The translations under genes and the position numbers were made by a program. 64,000 bases of DNA from Rhinopithecus roxellana (lineage: Eukaryota > Chordata > Mammalia > Primates > Cercopithecidae), in assembly GCF_007565055.1 (NCBI RefSeq), contig NC_044554.1, positions 53,725,676 to 53,789,675 of the forward strand. The letters run 5' to 3'. The notes under the pieces were generated by a model. That model was not told the DNA's origin. It made no database searches and saw only the letters and a program-made list of their open reading frames with translations. Positions 36,538-47,960 of this stretch are shown here, piece by piece. The first letter of the stretch is position 1, and every line of letters begins with the position of its first letter.

Positions 36538-36851
36538 TTTTTTTTTTTTTTTTTTTTGAGATGGAGTCTCGCTCTTTCCCCCAGGCTGGAGTGCAGTGGC
36601 CGGATCTCAGCTCACTGCCAGCTCCGCCTCCCGGGTTTACACCATTCTCCTGCCTCAGCCTCCCAAGTAGCTAGGACTACAGGCGCCCGTCACCTCGCCC
36701 GGCTAGTTTTTTTTGTTTTTTTTGTTTTTTTTAGTAGAGATGGGGTTTCACTGTGTTAGCCAGGATGGTCTCGATCTCCCGACCTCGTGATCCGCCCATC
36801 TCGGCCTCCCAAAGTGCTGGGATTACAGGCTTGAGCCACCGTGCCCGGACT
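36538..36851 (-). repeat. AluY, monkey-type
   Basis: CCGGATCTCAGC, ACCTCGCCCGGCTAG and CTTGAGCC present. Confidence 0.92.
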
Positions 36852-37228
36852 TGGCTGCTTCTTTGACCTTAGTGAACAACTGTTGTGTAATCTGGGTTGG
36901 CCAGTTCTAAGGTTTTTTGTGGTCTGTTTAAGGTTTTTTGTGGTCTGTTGTTCGTGTTGGTTCTCACATATGAAGTCTTTTCTTGTGTGTCTGGTTTTCT
37001 TTGTGTGCTGAACATGTATTTGTAAAAAAAAAAAAAAAAAAACAGGTATAGAAATAATATAAGCCCTAAGTATAGGATATAATCCTTTCTTCCTCCAGAG
37101 AGGATTTTTATTTTACTTTGTTAGGTAATTGAAGAGATTACTAGTCAGGAACCACCATAATACAGGTTCAACGCCTCATTTTGTCTTGACCAACAAATGA
37201 CAAAAATCTAGGCGGAAAGTCTGGCTAG
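36852..37228. other. Intergenic, unassigned
   Basis: Has a 21-bp direct repeat at about 36909-36950 (AAGGTTTTTTGTGGTCTGTT twice) and an A20 run at 37024. Confidence 0.6.
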
Positions 37229-37531
37229 GAGGCTGGGTGGGCACCATGGCTCACACCTGTAATCCCCACACTTTGCGAGATCCAGGCAGGAGAATCACTT
37301 GAGGCCAGGAGTTTGAGACCAGCCTGGGCAACATGGAGAAACCCTGTCTCTACAAAAAGTAAAAAAAAATAAAAATTAGCAGAGCATGTTGTGCGCCAGT
37401 AATCCCAGCTACTCAGAAGCCTGAGGCAAGAGGCTCTCTTGAGCCCCATGTGGTCGACTGCAATGAGTCATGACCTTACCACTGCACTCCAGCCTGGACA
37501 ACACAGCAAGACCCTGTCTCAAAAAAAAAAA
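37229..37531 (+). repeat. AluJ/S, diverged
   Basis: Starts GGCTGGGTGGGCACCATGGC. Confidence 0.82.
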
Positions 37532-37739
37532 GTCCAGCAAGATTTTTTTGTTTTGTTTTATTTTACTTCCAATTCACATTTGGGATTGAATTTCCGGGTC
37601 CAAGCTTCAAGTGGGTGTGATTTATTGGAGTCCCTACCTTTGTGAGCCTAAACTGCTTTTTTTCTCTCAGTCCTACAGCCCACTCAAAGTGCAGCTCGGT
37701 TTCAATACTGAAGCTATTTCTACTAAATTGACAAATGCT

Positions 37740-38033
37740 GGCAGGGTATGGTGGCTCATACCTATAATCCCAGCACTCTGGGAGGCCAAGGCCAGTGGAG
37801 AACTTGAGGTCAAGAGTTCGAGACCAGCCTGGCCAACATGGTGAAACCCCATCTCTACTAAAAATAAAAAAAATTAGCCAGTTGTGGTGACACGTGCCTG
37901 TAATCCCATCTACTCTGGAGGCTGAGGCAGGGGAATCGCTTGAACCGGGGAGGCAGAGGTTGCAGTGAGCCAAGATCATGCCACTGCACTCCAGCCTGGG
38001 TGACAGTGAAACTCTGCTTCAAAAATAAATAAA
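37740..38033 (+). repeat. AluS
   Basis: TGGCAGGGTATGGTGGC start, AAAT tail. Confidence 0.88.
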
Positions 38034-38279
38034 TAGACAAATGCCATCCAGCCAACAATGTGTCTTTGTGTGCTACACTACTTGTCTTGGTTGTCTTCTC
38101 CTATGTTCTGACCCAGCATTTCACTACTAGTTTTATTAGCTCTTTAATGATTTTAAGAATTTAAAAAATTTTTTGACTTTTTTTTCAGTTGTCTTCAACA
38201 GAAGGGTCACTCCAAATTGCCTAGACTGTCATTAACAGAATTGGAAGTTTGTTCTCCTGTTTGTACATTTTTTCAATTT

Positions 38280-38582
38280 TTTATTTTATTTTACTTTTTT
38301 GAGACCGAGTCTCTATCGCCCAGGCTGGAGTGCAGTGGCGTGATCTCTGCTCACTGCAACCCCCGCCTTCCAGGTTCAAGTAATTCTCCTGCCTCAGCCT
38401 CCCGAGTAGCTGGGGTTACAGGTGCCAGCCACCATGCCCAGCTCATTTTTTGTATTTTTAGTAGAGACGGGGTTTCACCATGTTGCCCAGGCTGGTTTCA
38501 AACTCCCGAGCTCAGGCAATCTGCCTGCCTGCCTCGACCTCTCAAAGTGCTGGGATTACAGGCGTGAGCCACCATGCCTGGC
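38280..38582 (-). repeat. AluS
   Basis: Followed at once by a second reverse Alu; TTCAATTTTTT recurs on both sides. Confidence 0.88.
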
Positions 38583-38587
38583 CTTCA

Positions 38588-38846
38588 ATTTTTTTTTTTT
38601 TTTTTTTTTGAGACAGAGTCTTGCTCTGTCACCAGGCTGGAGTGCAGTAGCGCAATCTAGGCTCACTGCAACCTCCGCCTCCTGGGTTCAAGCAATTCTC
38701 CTGCCTCAGCCTCCTGAGTAGCTGGGACTACAAGCACCTGCCACCATGCCCGGCTAATTTTTGTATTTTTAGTAGAGATGGGGTTTCACTATGTTGGCCA
38801 GGATGGTCTCTGACCTCATGATCCACCCGCCTTGGCCTCCCAAAGC
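38588..38846 (-). repeat. AluS, 5'-truncated
   Basis: Stops at TGGCCTCCCAAAG, missing the terminal 35 bases. Confidence 0.87.
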
Positions 38847-39194
38847 AAAATTTTTAAATGTTGTAACTATGTATTCATCTTAGCATCTGAAAAAGAAAAA
38901 AAAATCTCTGTATGTCTATGTCTACATTTTAGCAATGATAACCATTCCTCTTCCAGGAACAAGGTCTCAGAGGGAAACAAAATCATATAAAGTAGGGTTG
39001 AACTATACATTTAAAACTAGGTAATTAAAACAGAACAGGTACAAGTAACATGTTTTGCTAGCTGTCCACAACAGACAACTCTTCAATTTATTGTAATTTA
39101 TGAACTAAACATGGTAAATAAAGGCTATTTCATACAAATTAATATTGCAGTTATATTTGGGAAATCAGTACATACAATCAAATTTTATAAACAT
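38847..39194. other. Intergenic, unassigned
   Basis: Nothing recognised. Confidence 0.55.
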
Positions 39195-39207
39195 GGTGCC
39201 TATTAAT

Positions 39208-39491
39208 TTTTGAGACAGTCTTGCTCTGTTGCCCAGACTGAAGTACAGTGGTGTGATCTCGGCTCACTGCAACCTCTGCCTCCCAGGTTCAAGCGATTCT
39301 CCTGCCTCAGCCTCCCGAGTAGGTGGGATTACAAGGGCCTGTCACCAAGCCCAGCTAATTTTTGTATTTTTAGTAGAGACAGGGTTTCACCATGTTGACC
39401 AGGCTGGTCTCGAACTCCTGACCTTAGGTGATCTGCCTACCTCAGCCTCTCACAGTGCTGGGATTACAAGCGTGAGCCACCACGCCCGGCC
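39208..39491 (-). repeat. AluS with 13-bp target duplication
   Basis: GGTGCCTATTAAT at 39195-39207 and 39492-39504. Confidence 0.92.
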
Positions 39492-39504
39492 GGTGCCTAT
39501 TAAT

Positions 39505-39907
39505 GTAGATTTTAAAGTTCAAATTTTTTGAAAATTACTATCTTTTAGTCAGATTAAATTAAAACTTACTTTACAGACTGCCTTGGATTAACCTGCCTTT
39601 AGTTCAGAGCAACACAGATTACTTTTCCCACCACATAATCCTAGTATGTGAACATCTTGTTCGTATCACATGTTCGTATTTGTATGTCTAACACTTAACC
39701 AGACAAGGAACTCAATACTTTATAGCCAGAAACATCCTGAGTTCTGGTGAAAATGTATTAATATCTGAAGCTTGTAGAGAGGAGAAATGACAAGAGCCAA
39801 ACCTAAACCAAAAGAACTAGGTAATTGGCTTATTCAAGACAGGGGAATTAAAATCAGTAAGCATACAAACTATATTGCTTGAAAGAAACTTTTAAAAATA
39901 ATTTGTA
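39505..39907. other. Intergenic, unassigned
   Basis: Nothing recognised. Confidence 0.55.
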
Positions 39908-40199
39908 TCTTTGAGATGGGGTCTTGCTCTGTCACCCGGGTGAGTACAGTGGCACAATCGTGGCTCACTGCTGCAGTCTCGACCTCCCATCCTCAAGGGA
40001 TCCTTCCATCTCAGCGTCCTGAGCAGCTAGGATTACAGGCATGCGGCACCATGCCCAGCTAATTTTTTTATTTTTATTTTTGTAGACAAGGTGTCTACTT
40101 ATGTTGCCCAGGCTGGTCACAAACTCCTGGCCCCAAGCCACCCTCCTGCCTCAGCCTCCCAAAGTGTTGGGATTAAAGGTGTGGGCCACCATGCCTGGT
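39908..40199 (-). repeat. AluJ
   Basis: Old reverse Alu (CTCACTGCTGCAGTCTCGACC). Confidence 0.85.
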
Positions 40200-40482
40200 T
40201 TTTTTTCTTTTGTAGAGATGGTCTTTCTCTGTCACCCAGGCTGGAGAGCAGTGGCTATGATCATAGCTCACTGCAGCCTCTAATTCCTGGGCTCAAGTGA
40301 TCTTCCTACCTCAGCCTCCTGACTATTGGGGCATGCCACCACACCTGGCTAATTTTTACATTTTTTCTAGAGACAGGGTCTCATTATGTTGCTCAGGCTG
40401 GTCTCAAACTTCTGGCCTCAAGCAATCCTCCTATCCAGGCCTCCCACTGTGCTGGGATTACAAACAGGAGCCACCTCCCCAC
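40200..40482 (-). repeat. AluJ
   Basis: Second old Alu directly adjoining the first. Confidence 0.85.
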
Positions 40483-40784
40483 ATGTTTGTTTTAAGAGTG
40501 AAAAGGTAAGGGTAGCTAAGGTAGTTTCACTCATATAGTAGAGATTCATAAATCTTTGTTGAAGGAAGAAAAGAGAGAAAGTGAAATTTAACCTGAAATC
40601 CTGAAGAATGAATAGAAAAGAGCTACTGAAGGGGAGTATGATTGGAAGAACTTTCCCTGTATAAGGAACAGCAAAATGTTGAAATCAAGACCATGGCTCC
40701 CAATAACTGAATTTCTGTATTGAGTTCTAGCTGGACTGTCAAACACAGAGAATAGAGAAGCTGAAGAGGTCTGGCAAAGGCCAG

Positions 40785-41420
40785 GCCCTGGAGGTTCTTC
40801 TTACTTTGAAGGGTTCTGAGTAGAATGACAAGATCAGATCTGTGTTGCACAGGGGAAAATGGACTTGAAGAGAACACAATTGGAGGTAAGAGGGACCAAT
40901 TAGGGAGGGCAGTAGTTAAGGGAAGAGATGTAAGAGGTCTATACTAGGATAGTAGCGACAAAAATTGAAGGCCTTGTTAGGAGGTAAAATCTGATTTAGT
41001 GATTGTTTAACTGAAGATATGAAGGAGAGAAAGCAGTAAAAAATAACTTAAATTTCTGGCTTTAGGGACTGAGTGAAAGTGTCATTGAACTGATAGAGAG
41101 GGAATACCAGGAGAGATTTGTAGGGGAAGATGAGGAGGTTCCATTTTGGACACACTGAATTCGAGATATCTGAGTTACCTAAGTGGTGTCATCTGCCAGG
41201 CCATTGGACATCCAGGTCTTCACCATGCCAGAGGAGCCTGAACTGGAGTTATCAGCATTTTGAGAATAACTGAAGTCATGAAAGTGGAGGTGATCGCTCA
41301 GGGGAAACCATGTAGAGTGTGACATAAGGACCTTGGTCAGGACCCTGAGGAATACCCAACATGTAAGGGATACAGAGAACATGACTGAAAAATGACTAGA
41401 GTAAGAAAAAATACAGAAGA
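40785..41420 (+). repeat. Ancient dispersed mammalian repeat, part 1
   Basis: Phrases GGGTTCTGAGTAGAATGACA, GGACCAATTAGGGAGGGCAG, TTTTGGACACACTGAATTCG and ATTGGACATCCAGGTC follow a consensus I know as widespread in mammals but cannot name with certainty. It continues after the next Alu. Confidence 0.55.
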
Positions 41421-41425
41421 ATATG

Positions 41426-41716
41426 GGCCGGGTGCAGTGGCTCACACCTATAATCTCAGCACTTTGGGAGGCCAAGGTGGGCGAATCACAAGGTCAGGAG
41501 TTGGGAGACCAGCCTGACCAACATGGTGAAACCCAATCTCTACTAAAAATACAAAAATTAGCCAGGTGTGGTGGTGGGCACCTGTAATCCCAGCTACTCA
41601 GGAGGTTGAGGCAGGAAAATCACTTGAACCCAGAAGGGGGAGGTTGCAGAGAGCCAAGATCGCACCACTGTACTCCAGCCTGGTGACAGGGCGAGACTCC
41701 ATCTCAAAAAAAAAAA
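41426..41716 (+). repeat. AluS
   Basis: Interrupts the ancient repeat. Confidence 0.88.
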
Positions 41717-41975
41717 AGAACAAAAGAAGAATGTGGTGTCATCAAAGCCAAGGGAAAAGCAGGGAATTGCCCATAGTGTCAAATGCTCCCTAGACAACAA
41801 ACAAGATAAAAAATAAACAGGATCCACGGGATTTGGTGTCCTGAAGGTCATCTGTACCGCTGGGTGGCAGTTTTGATGGTAGTAGAGGGGTGGAAACCAG
41901 ACTGCAGTGCATTGAGGATGAGTAAGTGGTGAAAAATGCAGAAAATGGATACAGAACAACATGGATTACTAACAA
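41717..41975 (+). repeat. Ancient dispersed mammalian repeat, part 2
   Basis: GTGGTGTCATCAAAGCCAAG, CATAGTGTCAAATGCTCC and GGTGGAAACCAGACTGCAGT continue part 1 in order. Confidence 0.55.
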
Positions 41976-41981
41976 GATAAG

Positions 41982-42288
41982 GTGGCCAGGGGTGGTGGCT
42001 CACACCTATAATCCCAGCATTTCGGGAGGCCGAGGCGGGCAGATCACGAGGTCAGGAGATTGAGACCATCCTGGCTAACACAGTGAAACCCCGTCTCTAC
42101 AAAAAATTACAAAAAATTAGCCAGGTGTGATGGCGGGCGCCTGTAGTCCCAGCTACTCAGAAGGTTGAGGGAGGAGAATGGCGTGAACCCGGGAGGCAGA
42201 GCTTGCAGTGAGCTGAGATCGTGCCACTGCACTCCAGCCTGGGCGGTAGAGCAAGACTCCGTCTCAAAAAAAAAAAAAAAAAAAAAAA
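41982..42288 (+). repeat. AluY
   Basis: GGAGATTGAGACCATCCTGGC; A23 tail. Confidence 0.9.
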
Positions 42289-42317
42289 GTTAAGGCTCAA
42301 AATCAGTATGCTCAACA

Positions 42318-42612
42318 AAAGAAGCTGCCTCAAAAGAGTGCATACTGTATGGCTGCATTTGGATAAAATACTAGAACAGACAAATCTATAGTGACAACAA
42401 GCAGGTCGGTGGTTGCTGAGACCAGGTGTGGAGAAGGGGAATTGACTGCAAAGGGGCACAAGATAACTTTTGGGGGTGCTGAAAATGTTACATTGCTTTA
42501 CTGGGATGTTTATGACACAGGTGTATGCATTTGTCAAAATTCATTGACCTGTACACCTAAAATGGGTATATTTGTTATATGTAAATTTACCTTGATACAA
42601 CTTATTTTAGAA
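42318..42612 (+). mobile_element. L1 3' end (old L1M type)
   Basis: GAGTGCATACTGTATGGCTGC...GTCGGTGGTTGCTGAGACC...CACCTAAAATGGGTATATTTG is L1 ORF2 end and 3' UTR. Confidence 0.75.
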
Positions 42613-42639
42613 GTTTCAAAAATATAGTAAGTGAATATA

Positions 42640-42835
42640 ATTCATTCAAGTCTTTGAATAAATTCATTCATTTGTGAAGAGGAACAGCGGGTAGTAGCTG
42701 AAAAAGCATTTGAGATAGAGGCAGAGTAGTTTTTAGAAGGAAAAGCCTTAAGCATATTTAAGTATTATTAAAGGAAAATCCAGAGAGGGGGAGCAGCTGA
42801 CACTAAAGGAGGTGAGCAAGAGACAACAAAGTGAA
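42640..42835 (+). repeat. Ancient dispersed mammalian repeat, part 3
   Basis: AACAGCGGGTAGTAGCTGAA and CCAGAGAGGGGGAGCAGCTG look like its last part. Confidence 0.4.
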
Positions 42836-43239
42836 GAAATGCAGTAAAGTACTTACCACTAGTGCTTTATCACTTATCACTAGACTAGTAACCAAACCTC
42901 AGGATTCCCAGGCTGGGACCTTCCAGTATAGAAAGTTTACTGCCAATACAGTTTGTGTTCTAGAATCAATTCTAACACTGAGTTCAGCTAATTACTGATG
43001 GTGCAACTATGAATAGGAGGTACAGGTTGGTTATAATGTGAACAGAAATGGCCTGAGAAAATTATTTAAACCATAACAACATAATATGTATATACTTCTG
43101 AAGACTGGTGGCAGTAGGGCTTAGAGAAGGGTTCATGATAAAAGGAATGAGAGTAAAGTAAAAAGATGAAAACAGTAAGATTTTCTTTTTGTTGAATACT
43201 CATTATGCACCATCCAAGTGTTTGATTTTTTTGTTTGCT
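42836..43239. other. Intergenic, unassigned
   Basis: Nothing recognised. Confidence 0.55.
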
Positions 43240-43405
43240 TGGTTTGTTTGCAAGACAATCTTGCTTTGTCGCCCAGGCTGGAGTGCAGTGGCGCCATCTC
43301 AGCTCACTGCAACCTCCGCCTCCCGGGTTCAAACAATTCTTGTGCCTCAGCCTCCAAAGTAGCTGGGATTACTTGCGTATGCTACCACATCTGGCTAGTT
43401 TTTTC
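43240..43405 (-). repeat. Alu, 5'-truncated
   Basis: Ends at ACATCTGGCTAGTTTTTTC, where a second Alu follows. Confidence 0.85.
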
Positions 43406-43416
43406 TGGTGGTTGTT

Positions 43417-43713
43417 TTTTTTTCTGAGATGGAGTCTCGCTCTGTTGCCCAGGCTGGAGTGCGGTGGCGCGATCTCGGGTCACTGCAAGCTCCACCTCCC
43501 GGGTTCACGCCATTCTCCTGCCTCAGCCTCCCAAGTAGCTGGGACCATAGGTGCCCGGTACCACACCTGGCTAGTTTTTTTTGTATTTTTAGTAGAGACG
43601 GGGTTTCACTATGTTGACCAGGATGGTCTCAATCTCCTGACCTCAAGTGATCCACCTGCCTCAGCCTCCCAAAAGTGCTGGGATTACAAGCGTGAGCCAC
43701 CAGGCCCAGCCCT
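43417..43713 (-). repeat. AluY
   Basis: Reverse, full length. Confidence 0.9.
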
Positions 43714-43734
43714 AAGTGTTTTATATAAACATTA

Positions 43735-43850
43735 TTCTCGTTTATTACAACCACCTTTTTGGCCTTCCCATTTAATATAAGAGGGAAAAAGCACAGGTCA
43801 ACTAAACTGCCCAAGATCATACATCTGGTAAATTATAAAAGAAGAATCAC
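43735..43850 (-). repeat. MIR
   Basis: AACTGCCCAAGATCATACATCTGGTAAATTA resembles the reverse MIR core. Confidence 0.5.
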
Positions 43851-43858
43851 AATGTAAA

Positions 43859-44153
43859 TATTTCTTTTTTTCTTTTTTTGAGAGAGAGTCTCACTCTGTC
43901 ACCAGGCTTGAGTGCAGTGGTGCGATCTTGGCTCACTGCAACTTCCGCCTCCCGGGTTCAAGTGATTCTCCTGCCTCAGCCTCCTGAGTAGCTGGGATTA
44001 CAGGCATGCACCACCACGCCCAGCTAATTCTGTATTTTTAGTAGAGATGAGGCTTCTCCATGTTGGTCAGGCTGGTCTCGAACTCCCAACCTCAGGTGAT
44101 CCGCCCACTTCCCAAAGTCCTGGGATTACAGGCGTGAGCCACCACGCCCGGCT
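43859..44153 (-). repeat. AluS
   Basis: Reverse, with a short deletion near CCGCCCACTTCCC. Confidence 0.89.
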
Positions 44154-45185
44154 TGAACTGCTTTATGAATAGTTCTGTTGCGACTGCACCTCTCCGAGTG
44201 GAGCTAGTTATGTATTCAAAAACATTTAATACATGCAATTTGTAAGTCACTGTGCAAGGTGCTTTGGAAACTGCAGAGATCATGAATGAGACATAGTCCA
44301 GGAGAAAAGAGGTTATCTATCTACCAGAAGAAACTGATATATACCATAAAGGAGCCAAAGGTAAATAAGTGTTGGAAATTCACAGAAAGAGAATGATTTT
44401 TGAGGAAATAAGGATATAAGAAGCAAAGGGACCCTTTAGGAGACTATTTTATTGGTTCAGCCAAAAGATTCTCAGTGCTTGAATTAGGACAGAGGCAGTG
44501 GAGACAGAGGGGGAGAAGGTTATTAGAGCTATTGCAGAAGCTGAAATTGCTGAATAATTGTGAAAAATAAGGAGAGAGGGGAATACCAAATGAAGCCCAA
44601 GTTTCTGTCTTGGTTAGCAAGTGCATGGTGGAGCTATTTGCCCAGATAGGGAGTTCAAGAGGAGGAACAACTTGACAAGATTAGGAGACAGAAAGAGATG
44701 TCAATGTACTCATCCATCCCCCTCTGTGGATTACAGCTGAGCTGTGGCCATGTTCCTCAACATAAGAGCCTGCACTGGTCAGGCCTGGGGAGGTGAGAAC
44801 TCTCCACTAGAGAGTCTCTCTTAACCTATTCTGGTTTGACCCTGCCCAATTAAAACTAAAAGATAAAAAGACCTCTCTACTACTGAGAACCCCTAAGAGC
44901 TTCACCATCTCGACCTTAATTCGCCCACACCTTTATGTATCCCTTTAACTCTTCTCAATGGCCCTATTTGAGTGTGCCACCTATTTCCTGCCAGGACTGT
45001 AACACATCATATTTATGTATTTTTAAATGAAGTATGTATGTATAACTGTATATGTATAGGAAAGATCTGGAAAGACGCACATCAAACTGTTAGTAATAGT
45101 GACCACCTGGTAACGGGGACAAGGGAGGAGGAACAAAGGAAAAGAGGGCTTCTCTTATTTTATAACATTTGAATTCCTTAAACAA
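44154..45185. other. Intergenic, old degraded repeats
   Basis: 44185-44700 has the purine-rich texture of an ancient dispersed repeat (GACAGAGGCAGTGGAGACAG, GATAGGGAGTTCAAGAGGAGG). No gene recognised. Confidence 0.4.
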
Positions 45186-45204
45186 AAGGCTTGTACTACT
45201 TTTT

Positions 45205-45474
45205 TGTTGTTGTTGCCCAGGCTGGAGTGCCAAGGTGCGATCTCGGCTCACCGCAACCTCCGCTTTCCGGGTTCAAGCGATTCTCCTGTCCCAGCCTCCT
45301 GAGTAGCTGGGATTACAGACATGTGCCACCACGCCCAACTAATTTTGTATTTTTAGTAGAGATGGGGTTTTTCCATGTTGGTCAGGCTGGTCTCGAACTC
45401 CCGACTTCAGGTGATCCACCTGCCTCGGCCTCCCAAAGTGATGGGATTACAGGCGTGAGCCACCGTGCCTGGCC
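45205..45474 (-). repeat. AluS with 19-bp target duplication
   Basis: AAGGCTTGTACTACTTTTT occurs at 45186-45204 and 45475-45493. Confidence 0.92.
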
Positions 45475-45499
45475 AAGGCTTGTACTACTTTTTAAATTA

Positions 45500-45502
45500 A
45501 AA

Positions 45503-45541
<39 letters not shown>

Positions 45542-45823
45542 AGATGGAGTCTCGCTCTGTCGCCCAGGCTGGAGTGCAGTGGCCGGATCTCAGCTCACTG
45601 CAAGCTCTGCCTCTCAGGTTTATGCCATTCTCCTGCCTCAGCCTCCCAAGTAGCTGGGACTACAGGCGTCCGCCACCTCGCCCAGCTAGTTTTTTGTATT
45701 TTTTAGTAGAGACGGGGTTTCACCATGTTAGCCAGGATGGTCTCGATCTCCTGACCTCGTGATCCGCCTGTCTCGGCCTCCCAAAGTGCTGGGATTACAG
45801 GCTTGAGCCACCGTGCCCGGCCA
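45500..45823 (-). repeat. AluY, monkey-type, just downstream of FMC1
   Basis: A T38 tract precedes the body; it lies about 150 bp beyond the likely FMC1 poly(A) site. Confidence 0.92.
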
Positions 45824-45972
45824 AAAAAAAAATTTTTAAGTAGAAAAACAACATTAGTCTACTGCAAAAAGTTCAGAGTAAAAAAAACTGAGAGTAAAGA
45901 TGAAACCTCCACTTAATTCCCGTAAGAACTAGTAAACAAAATTACAAAGAAAAATCTTAAACTTAAAAAAAT

Positions 45973-45978
45973 TTTAAT
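45973..45978 (-). terminator. FMC1: Candidate FMC1 poly(A) signal (ATTAAA)
   Basis: TTTAAT on the plus strand reads ATTAAA in the gene's direction, 70 nt beyond the stop codon. No AATAAA is evident closer. The hexamer is the second most common signal; its use here is inferred. Confidence 0.45.
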
Positions 45979-46047
45979 GGTAAATACATATTGATAGAAA
46001 TTATTCAGTTCTCCTATGAATGTAGCATCCGAGGATACTCTCCATGT

Positions 46048-46251
46048 TCACGGCTCCCAGCCCTTCCCTCCAGGCTGACAGGGCAACGTGAGACCCACCA
46101 AGCCAGCAGACTCCTCCACTGAGCGCTCACCCTTGCCATGAAATTCCTGATGTAAGGCCACATGTTCCCGGACGCTACGCAGGAGGCAGAGATAGGTGGC
46201 AGCTTGGAAATGAAGCTCATGTTGGGCTCTGCACAACTTTTCACTGGTGAC
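46048..46251 (-). CDS. FMC1: FMC1 coding exon 2 (terminal)
   Basis: This exon supplies FMC1 residues 47-113 and the stop codon TGA. It begins after CTTCTCTAG with GTC ACC AGT (VTSEKLCRAQHELHFQAA...) and ends ...GGKGWEP. With exon 1 it gives a complete 113-residue protein, the length I know for human FMC1, with no frameshift or stop. A second GT donor lies inside the exon: at 46131 the sequence AAGG|GTGAGC would cut the protein after Lys86 plus one base. That is phase 1, the same as LUC7L2 exon 1, so use of this donor allows the readthrough FMC1-LUC7L2 fusion. Confidence 0.95.
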   Translation of the reverse strand, partial: VTSEKLCRAQHELHFQAATYLCLLRSVREHVALHQEFHGKGERSVEESAGLVGLTLPCQPGGKGWEP

Positions 46252-46396
46252 CTAGAGAAGCAGCAAGTCAGAAACTCTTAACCCAGCTACAGATACAGGT
46301 CCACAGAGACAGATTTAATAAATAAGTATTCACTAGAGTGAAAGTAAATTGCACAGAGGAAATACAGACATGTATGTATATACACATATACTTAAT

Positions 46397-46490
46397 ACAT
46401 CTATAAAGGCAGTCGATAATTATTAGTAAAGCTGACCTCTACTACATCTATAAAGGCACTCCATAATTATTAGTAAAGCTGACCTCTACT
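46397..46490. repeat. 47-bp tandem duplication
   Basis: 46397-46443 and 46444-46490 agree except at about three positions (AGTCGA versus ACTCCA). It starts 146 bp upstream of the FMC1 exon 2 acceptor. Confidence 0.92.
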
Positions 46491-46539
46491 TTGGATTTTT
46501 AAAAGGAGTTGCATTGAATGTTCCTGTATTCAGTCAGTA

Positions 46540-46640
46540 CTGCAAGAAGTCATCTAGTTTCAATTCCTTCATTTTACAGATGAGGAAACTAAAGCTCAGA
46601 GATGCTCAGAGGTTGGTTAATGGTAGATATGGAAATTATA
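46540..46640 (-). repeat. MIR
   Basis: CATTTTACAGATGAGGAAAC followed by TAAAGCTCAGAGATG. Confidence 0.85.
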
Positions 46641-46788
46641 ATTAGGTCACTGATCATTAATGTCACCTAAATAATATAATGTAGAACTTTCTCCCTTTCA
46701 AGCAAATAAAGGATTGCTTTATTTATATTTCTGTGACTTTAATTAATGTGGCATATACCTTTCATTACAATGAAAATTGAAAACTTGG

Positions 46789-47106
46789 CCGGGCGTGGTG
46801 GCTCACGCCTGTAATCCCAGCACTTTGGGAGGCCGACGCGGGCAGATCACGAGGTAAGGGGATCGAGATCATCCTGGCTAATACGGTGACAACCCCGTCT
46901 CTACTAAAAATACAAAAAAAAAACCCAAAAAAACAAAATTAGCTGGGGGTGGTGGCAGGTGCCTGTAGTCCCAAATACTTGGAAGGCTGAAGCGGGAGAA
47001 TGATGTGAACCCAGGAGGCAGATCTTGCAGTGAGCCAAGATCAGGCCACTGCACTCCAGTCTGGGCAACAAAGCGAGACTCCATCTCAACAACAACAACA
47101 ACAAAA
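46789..47106 (+). repeat. AluY
   Basis: Starts GGCCGGGCGTGGTGG; CAA-repeat tail. Confidence 0.9.
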
Positions 47107-47216
47107 AGAAAATTGAAAACTTACTTTGTCTGAAAAATGATAGCTTTGTGCTAAATAGTAACAAATGAAGGTTTTATGTATAAAAGTAGTATGCTTATGT
47201 TCATATTACTTATTAC

Positions 47217-47555
47217 AATTGGCCCTCCCTATCCATGGATTCTGCATCTTTGGATTCAATCAACTTCTGATCAAAAATACTCAGAAAAAAATAAAAGGAT
47301 GATCATGTCTTACCAAACATGTTTTATCATTATTCCCTAAACAATGTAGTATAACAACTACTTACATAGCGTTTACATTGCACAAGGTATTATAATCTAG
47401 AGATAACAAAGTATACAGGAGGATGTGCATAGGTTATACTGCAAACACTACAGCATTTTATCTCAGGGACTTGAGCATCTGTGGATTTTGGTATCCCTGA
47501 GCGGGGCTGGGGGGTGTCCTGGAACCAATCCCCAGAGTTACTGAAAAATGGTTGT
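47217..47555. mobile_element. MER2/Tigger-like DNA transposon
   Basis: CCCTCCCTATCCATGGATTC at one end; GACTTGAGCATCTGTGGATT and GTCCTGGAACCAATCCCC at the other, as in the MER2/Tigger group. Confidence 0.75.
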
Positions 47556-47960
47556 TCTTGCTCTCACCATTTGCTTATCCATCTGAAAAATCTGGACTCA
47601 TGACTTTAAGAAGCTAGAAATTCCATATCCATTCCAAAGTCCCCAAATGACTCCAAACCTTTCTTCTTCATCATACTTAACTTATGAGATTCACTGCACT
47701 CTTTGACTAGTTCTGTATTCAAGGCTGTGAGAAAGGGGCAGGAAAAGTGAGATGGGGATGTGTACATAACTCTGAGTGACTAAAGGAGCCACGTCCAAGT
47801 GTGGATTAATCTGGGCACCACTGCCTACATAATCCCCTCCCCCACCTTTTTTTTTTTTTTTTTTTTGCCACAGAAGTACTTTAATGGATGCTGGTCCTTG
47901 TTTTCATTAACAGAAAATATATTTACCATTAAAAACAAAAGTTTTACCACCTTTTTTTTT
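47556..47960. other. FMC1 intron, unassigned
   Basis: Contains a T21 run at 47847; nothing else recognised. Confidence 0.55.

Noticed and set aside
43235..43780. Long frames of 100-180 codons here and at many other places (45191, 13560, 57757, 52953)
   Set aside because: All translate Alu sequence (phrases such as SPRLECSG and ASASRVAGITG), a well-known source of false genes.
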